Shown: one piece after another, positions 28,918-31,777 of the stretch
How the letters are laid out: every line of letters starts with the position of its first letter
Position numbering within the stretch: position 1 is the first letter of the stretch
NCBI GenBank assembly: GCA_934463345.1
Contig: CAKSJL010000013.1
Coordinates: 1 to 31,777 of the forward strand
Origin: an uncultured Oscillospiraceae bacterium
Lineage (GTDB): Bacteria; Bacillota; Clostridia; Oscillospirales; Ruminococcaceae
Direction of reading: 5' to 3'
DNA length: 31,777 nucleotides
The notes under the pieces: generated by a model
The model's database searches: none
Seen by the model: the letters and a program-made list of their open reading frames with translations, nothing else
What the model was told of the DNA's origin: nothing
Program-made: the position numbers and the translations under genes

Positions 28918-31473
28918 TTATTCTTCATTATTTTCATCATCGGGAGATTCATCAGCTGCATTAATGCTTTCTTCCTTTTCTGCACTGGCATTTTCCAGGT
29001 CCTCCGCAAGCTCGGCTTCTGTCGGCTGTTCAACAGCTTCTACCTCTGCTTCCTCGTCATGCTCTGCCCTTGTAAATGAAACAACCTTGCTTTCGCCCGT
29101 AACCTTCATTACTCTGACGCCTGTTGCATATCTTCCCATTACTCTTACATCAGCACAGCGAATTCTTATTATAATTCCATCACTTGAAATCAGGATAATA
29201 TCATCTGTTTCGTCAACAACCTTGATGCCGCAGATATATCCTTTTTCATTTCCGACCTTATAGTTTTTGAGTCCGTATCCGCCTCTGTTCTGAACCTTAT
29301 ATGCGCTTAAGTCGGTTCTCTTTCCATATCCCTTATCTGATACTGTAAGAAGCGTTGCGCCTTCTCTGACTCTCGCCATGGACACAACATAGTCGCCGTC
29401 CCTAAGCTTTATGGCTCTGACGCCGTGCGCTGAACGTGACATAGCCCTGATACCGCTTTCCTCAAGACGTATTACCATTCCATCATGCGTTGCAACGAAA
29501 AGCTGTGCGCTTCCGTCGGTCATTCTCACGCCGGCAATCTCATCGCCCTCGTCAAGACCTATCGCAATAAGTCCATTCTTTCGTACATTTTTATATGCGG
29601 AAAGTGCGGTTTTCTTTATCTTGCCGTTCTTTGTTACCATAATAACATATTTACTCTCGTCAAAATCGGAGGTCTTTATCATGGCGGCAATCTTTTCATT
29701 TTCGCCAAGCGGCAGAAGATTTACGGCGTTGATTCCCCTTGAAGCCTTTGAACCCTCTGGAACTTCATAACATTTAAGCTTATACATAATACCCTTATTT
29801 GTTATAAACAGGATGTTGTCATGTGAGGAAGCTATAAACATTTCGCTTACAAAATCTTCATCACGCTGCTTCATTCCGGAAACGCCTCGTCCGCCTCTTC
29901 GCTGGGTTTTATATACATCAACTGGCATTCTTTTGATATATCCAATGTCAGTATATGTTACAACACATTCCTCATCAGGGATAAGGTCTTCTATGTCAAC
30001 CTCTCCACTGACAGATTCAATCATGGTTCTTCTATCATCATTATACTTTTTTCTGATTTCAGCAAGCTCATCCCTTATAATAGCATGAATCTTGTTTTCA
30101 TCAGCAAGAATAGCCTGAAGCTCCTCGATCTTTTTGTGAAGCTCATCCAATTCATCAAGTATTTTCTGCCTTTCCAGACCTGTAAGCTTACCAAGTGTCA
30201 TCTGAACAATAGCTTCAGACTGTACCTCTGTAAGACCGAATCTTTCCTGAAGTCTTTGCTTTGAATGAGGGATACTCTCAGAAGTCTTACATATCTCAAC
30301 TACCTCATCAATATTATCCGTTGCAATAACCAGTCCTTCCAGGATATGCGCTCTCGCCTTTGCCTTTTTCAGATCATATTCTGTTCTGCGGCGTATAACC
30401 TCAACCTGGAATTTCACATACTGCTCCAGCGTCTGCTTTAAAGTCAGAACCTTCGGTTCTCCGTCAACAAGCGCCAGCATTATAACACCAACTGTATCCT
30501 GAAGCTGGGTATATGAGAACAGTTTATTCAAAACGATCTGGGGAATTGCATCTTTTTTCAGTTCCACAACGATTCTCATACCATCCCTGCCGGATTCATC
30601 ACGAATAAAATGTATGCCGTCTATTCTCTTGTCCTTGACGAGGTTTGCCATACTTTCTACAAGTCTTGCTTTATTCACCATATAAGGAATTTCAGTAATA
30701 ATAATACACTGTCTGCCCTTTATTTCCTCAATGGAGGTTTTAGCTCTGAGGGTTATTTTTCCACGACCGGTTCCGTATGCAGCTCTTATACCTGAACGAC
30801 CCATAATAATTCCGCCTGTTGGGAAGTCAGGACCTTTTATGCACTCCATTATTTCATCAAGGGTACAGTCCGGATTTTCCATAAGAAGGTCTATTGCGTC
30901 AATTACCTCTCCCAGATTATGAGGAGGAATATTTGTAGCCATACCAACTGCAATACCCGTTGAACCATTTACAAGCAGATTAGGAAAACGGCTTGGCAAA
31001 ACAACAGGTTCCTTGAGTTTGTCATCATAGTTTGTAGTATACGGAATAGTATCCTTGCCGATATCTGTAAGCATTTCGCCTGCAATTTTGGACATTCTCG
31101 CTTCAGTATAACGGTAAGCAGCCGGAGGGTCGCCATCGACAGAACCAAAGTTTCCATGACCATCAATCAGGGGATAGCGCAGAGAAAATTTCTGTGCAAG
31201 ACGAACCAGCGCATCATAGACAGAAGCGTCGCCATGCGGATGATATTTACCCAGAACCTCTCCGACTGTATAGGCGCATTTTCTGTACGGCTTGTCATAG
31301 GTATTGCTCGACTCGTTCATTGTGTAGATTATTCGCCTGTGAACCGGCTTCATTCCGTCCCTTACATCAGGCAAAGCTCTTGCAACGATAACCGACATTG
31401 AATATTCAAGAAACGATTTTCGCATTTCCTTATCAATATCGACATTGCGTACCTTTGAATTGTCATTATACAT
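28918..31473 (-). CDS. gyrA: DNA gyrase subunit A
   Basis: The 851-residue protein introduces negative supercoils with GyrB. It has the N-terminal breakage-reunion domain with catalytic Tyr122 ([11 protein letters not shown]), a coiled-coil tower, and the C-terminal six-bladed DNA-wrapping domain. The GyrA-box QRRGGRG, diagnostic for gyrase over topoisomerase IV, is present in [14 protein letters not shown]. The final 45 or so residues are very acidic. The quinolone-pocket position equivalent to E. coli Ser83 is Ala83 ([13 protein letters not shown]). The start at 31473 has AAGGAAG about 7 nt upstream and gives the usual N-terminus; 15 open codons upstream are not used. Confidence 0.97.
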   Translation of the reverse strand: MYNDNSKVRNVDIDKEMRKSFLEYSMSVIVARALPDVRDGMKPVHRRIIYTMNESSNTYDKPYRKCAYTVGEVLGKYHPHGDASVYDALVRLAQKFSLRYPLIDGHGNFGSVDGDPPAAYRYTEARMSKIAGEMLTDIGKDTIPYTTNYDDKLKEPVVLPSRFPNLLVNGSTGIAVGMATNIPPHNLGEVIDAIDLLMENPDCTLDEIMECIKGPDFPTGGIIMGRSGIRAAYGTGRGKITLRAKTSIEEIKGRQCIIITEIPYMVNKARLVESMANLVKDKRIDGIHFIRDESGRDGMRIVVELKKDAIPQIVLNKLFSYTQLQDTVGVIMLALVDGEPKVLTLKQTLEQYVKFQVEVIRRRTEYDLKKAKARAHILEGLVIATDNIDEVVEICKTSESIPHSKQRLQERFGLTEVQSEAIVQMTLGKLTGLERQKILDELDELHKKIEELQAILADENKIHAIIRDELAEIRKKYNDDRRTMIESVSGEVDIEDLIPDEECVVTYTDIGYIKRMPVDVYKTQRRGGRGVSGMKQRDEDFVSEMFIASSHDNILFITNKGIMYKLKCYEVPEGSKASRGINAVNLLPLGENEKIAAMIKTSDFDESKYVIMVTKNGKIKKTALSAYKNVRKNGLIAIGLDEGDEIAGVRMTDGSAQLFVATHDGMVIRLEESGIRAMSRSAHGVRAIKLRDGDYVVSMARVREGATLLTVSDKGYGKRTDLSAYKVQNRGGYGLKNYKVGNEKGYICGIKVVDETDDIILISSDGIIIRIRCADVRVMGRYATGVRVMKVTGESKVVSFTRAEHDEEAEVEAVEQPTEAELAEDLENASAEKEESINAADESPDDENNEE

Positions 31474-31527
31474 TTTCTTACTTCCTTTTTTAGCTGTCAT
31501 CAGGATTTCTGCCGTCACAGCCTGATA

Positions 31528-31776
31528 TTACTTCTCATATTTTCTGTAATTCTTTTCGAGCTGCTTCTGAAAGTGAAGCTGCATGAGCGTTACTTCCTCT
31601 TCTGAAAAATCCTTTTTCGGGATAACATAAAACATTGCCCTTTTCAGATAAACCATAATAAAGTCAGGCTTATCCATAACAAAAACATCTTTTGTAAGAT
31701 ATATCTCTGAATCAGCGATCTGTTCCGGTGCAGGCTTATCCTCAAAAACCGCTTCATATTCTTCCTTAGGCTTCGG
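31528..31776 (-). CDS. C-terminal part of a YcxB-like membrane protein (runs off right edge)
   Basis: Only the last 82 codons are in the window; the stop is at 31530-31528. The piece reads ...SEIYLTKDVFVMDKPDFIMVYLKRAMFYVIPKKDFSEEEVTLMQLHFQKQL.., ending in a basic tail. The FYVIPKKDFSEEE strand-turn is like the C-terminal domain of YcxB-type proteins, which have two N-terminal membrane helices followed by this domain; those helices would lie outside the window. Function of the family is unknown. The gene ends 54 nt before gyrA with no terminator or promoter seen between, so they may share a transcript. Confidence 0.6.
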   Translation of the reverse strand, partial: PKPKEEYEAVFEDKPAPEQIADSEIYLTKDVFVMDKPDFIMVYLKRAMFYVIPKKDFSEEEVTLMQLHFQKQLEKNYRKYEK

Positions 31777-31777
31777 C

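Noticed and set aside
28776..28964. Short plus-strand frame inside the family B element
   Set aside because: It crosses the inverted repeat arms and the end of gyrA, has no ribosome site, and no protein-like composition; the element is better described as non-coding.
1..31777. CRISPR arrays, tRNA/rRNA genes, prophage or transposase genes
   Set aside because: No regularly spaced direct repeats, no tRNA cloverleaf with GTTCRA arm, and no integrase or transposase-like protein were found on either strand.

Overview
The window looks like chromosome from a low-GC, anaerobic, Gram-positive Clostridia member close to Ruminococcus/Oscillospiraceae. This rests on a Spo0A-SpoIVB pair, IreB, a flavodiiron protein for O2/NO removal, a cytosolic GH94 cellobiose phosphorylase (typical of cellulose- or cellobiose-using ruminococci), strong AGGAGG-type ribosome sites and near-consensus TTGACA-17-TATAAT promoters. 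Species cannot be fixed from the sequence alone. No tRNA, rRNA, CRISPR array, phage gene or transposase gene was seen.

Layout. 0-0.9 kb (minus): a membrane-anchored protein of unknown function, translationally coupled to an ABC transporter ATPase that runs off the left edge. 1.0-2.2 kb (plus): ireB and a Thr/Glu/Ala-rich lipoprotein, each a single-gene unit. 2.2-4.65 kb (plus): ylxM-ffh-rpsP-khpA, the signal recognition particle/ribosome operon. 4.7-14.0 kb (all minus): three units, murT-gatD-like, cellobiose phosphorylase, and polA-rimI-dusB. 14.1-16.1 kb (plus): rimM-trmD, the usual tail of the ffh-rpsP operon but here about 9.7 kb away, then ptsH (HPr). 16.1-18.5 kb: spoIVB (minus) and spo0A (plus), divergent around a 432-bp region. 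18.5-24.5 kb (plus): a flavin reductase-like protein, then a large multi-pass membrane protein, an SGNH hydrolase, a GtrB-type polyprenyl-phosphate glycosyltransferase and a lipoprotein, probably one cell-surface glycan operon. 24.5-26.7 kb (plus): lipoprotein, degenerate MNT-like protein, HEPN protein and rsmE in one operon. 26.7-28.75 kb (plus): a Cys/Asp-rich single-span membrane protein and fprA. 28.9-31.8 kb (minus): gyrA preceded by the C-terminus of a YcxB-like protein.

Most of the window is core genome. The unusual parts are: (1) a GatD-like protein paired with MurT that lacks the glutaminase Cys and His; (2) an MNT-HEPN pair in which the MNT has lost its catalytic G and DxD residues and the HEPN lacks an R-x4-6-H motif; (3) two long-inverted-repeat, MITE-like elements (27175-27353 and 28752-28915) with different termini but a related core hairpin that shows a compensatory base change, both placed between a stop codon and a terminator, plus a 41-bp end-to-end miniature in front of spoIVB; (4) a dense array of palindromes downstream of the gatD-like gene; (5) a Cys/Asp-rich membrane protein whose mRNA leader can fold into mutually exclusive hairpins.

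All functions are read from motifs and remembered family features; no database search was run.
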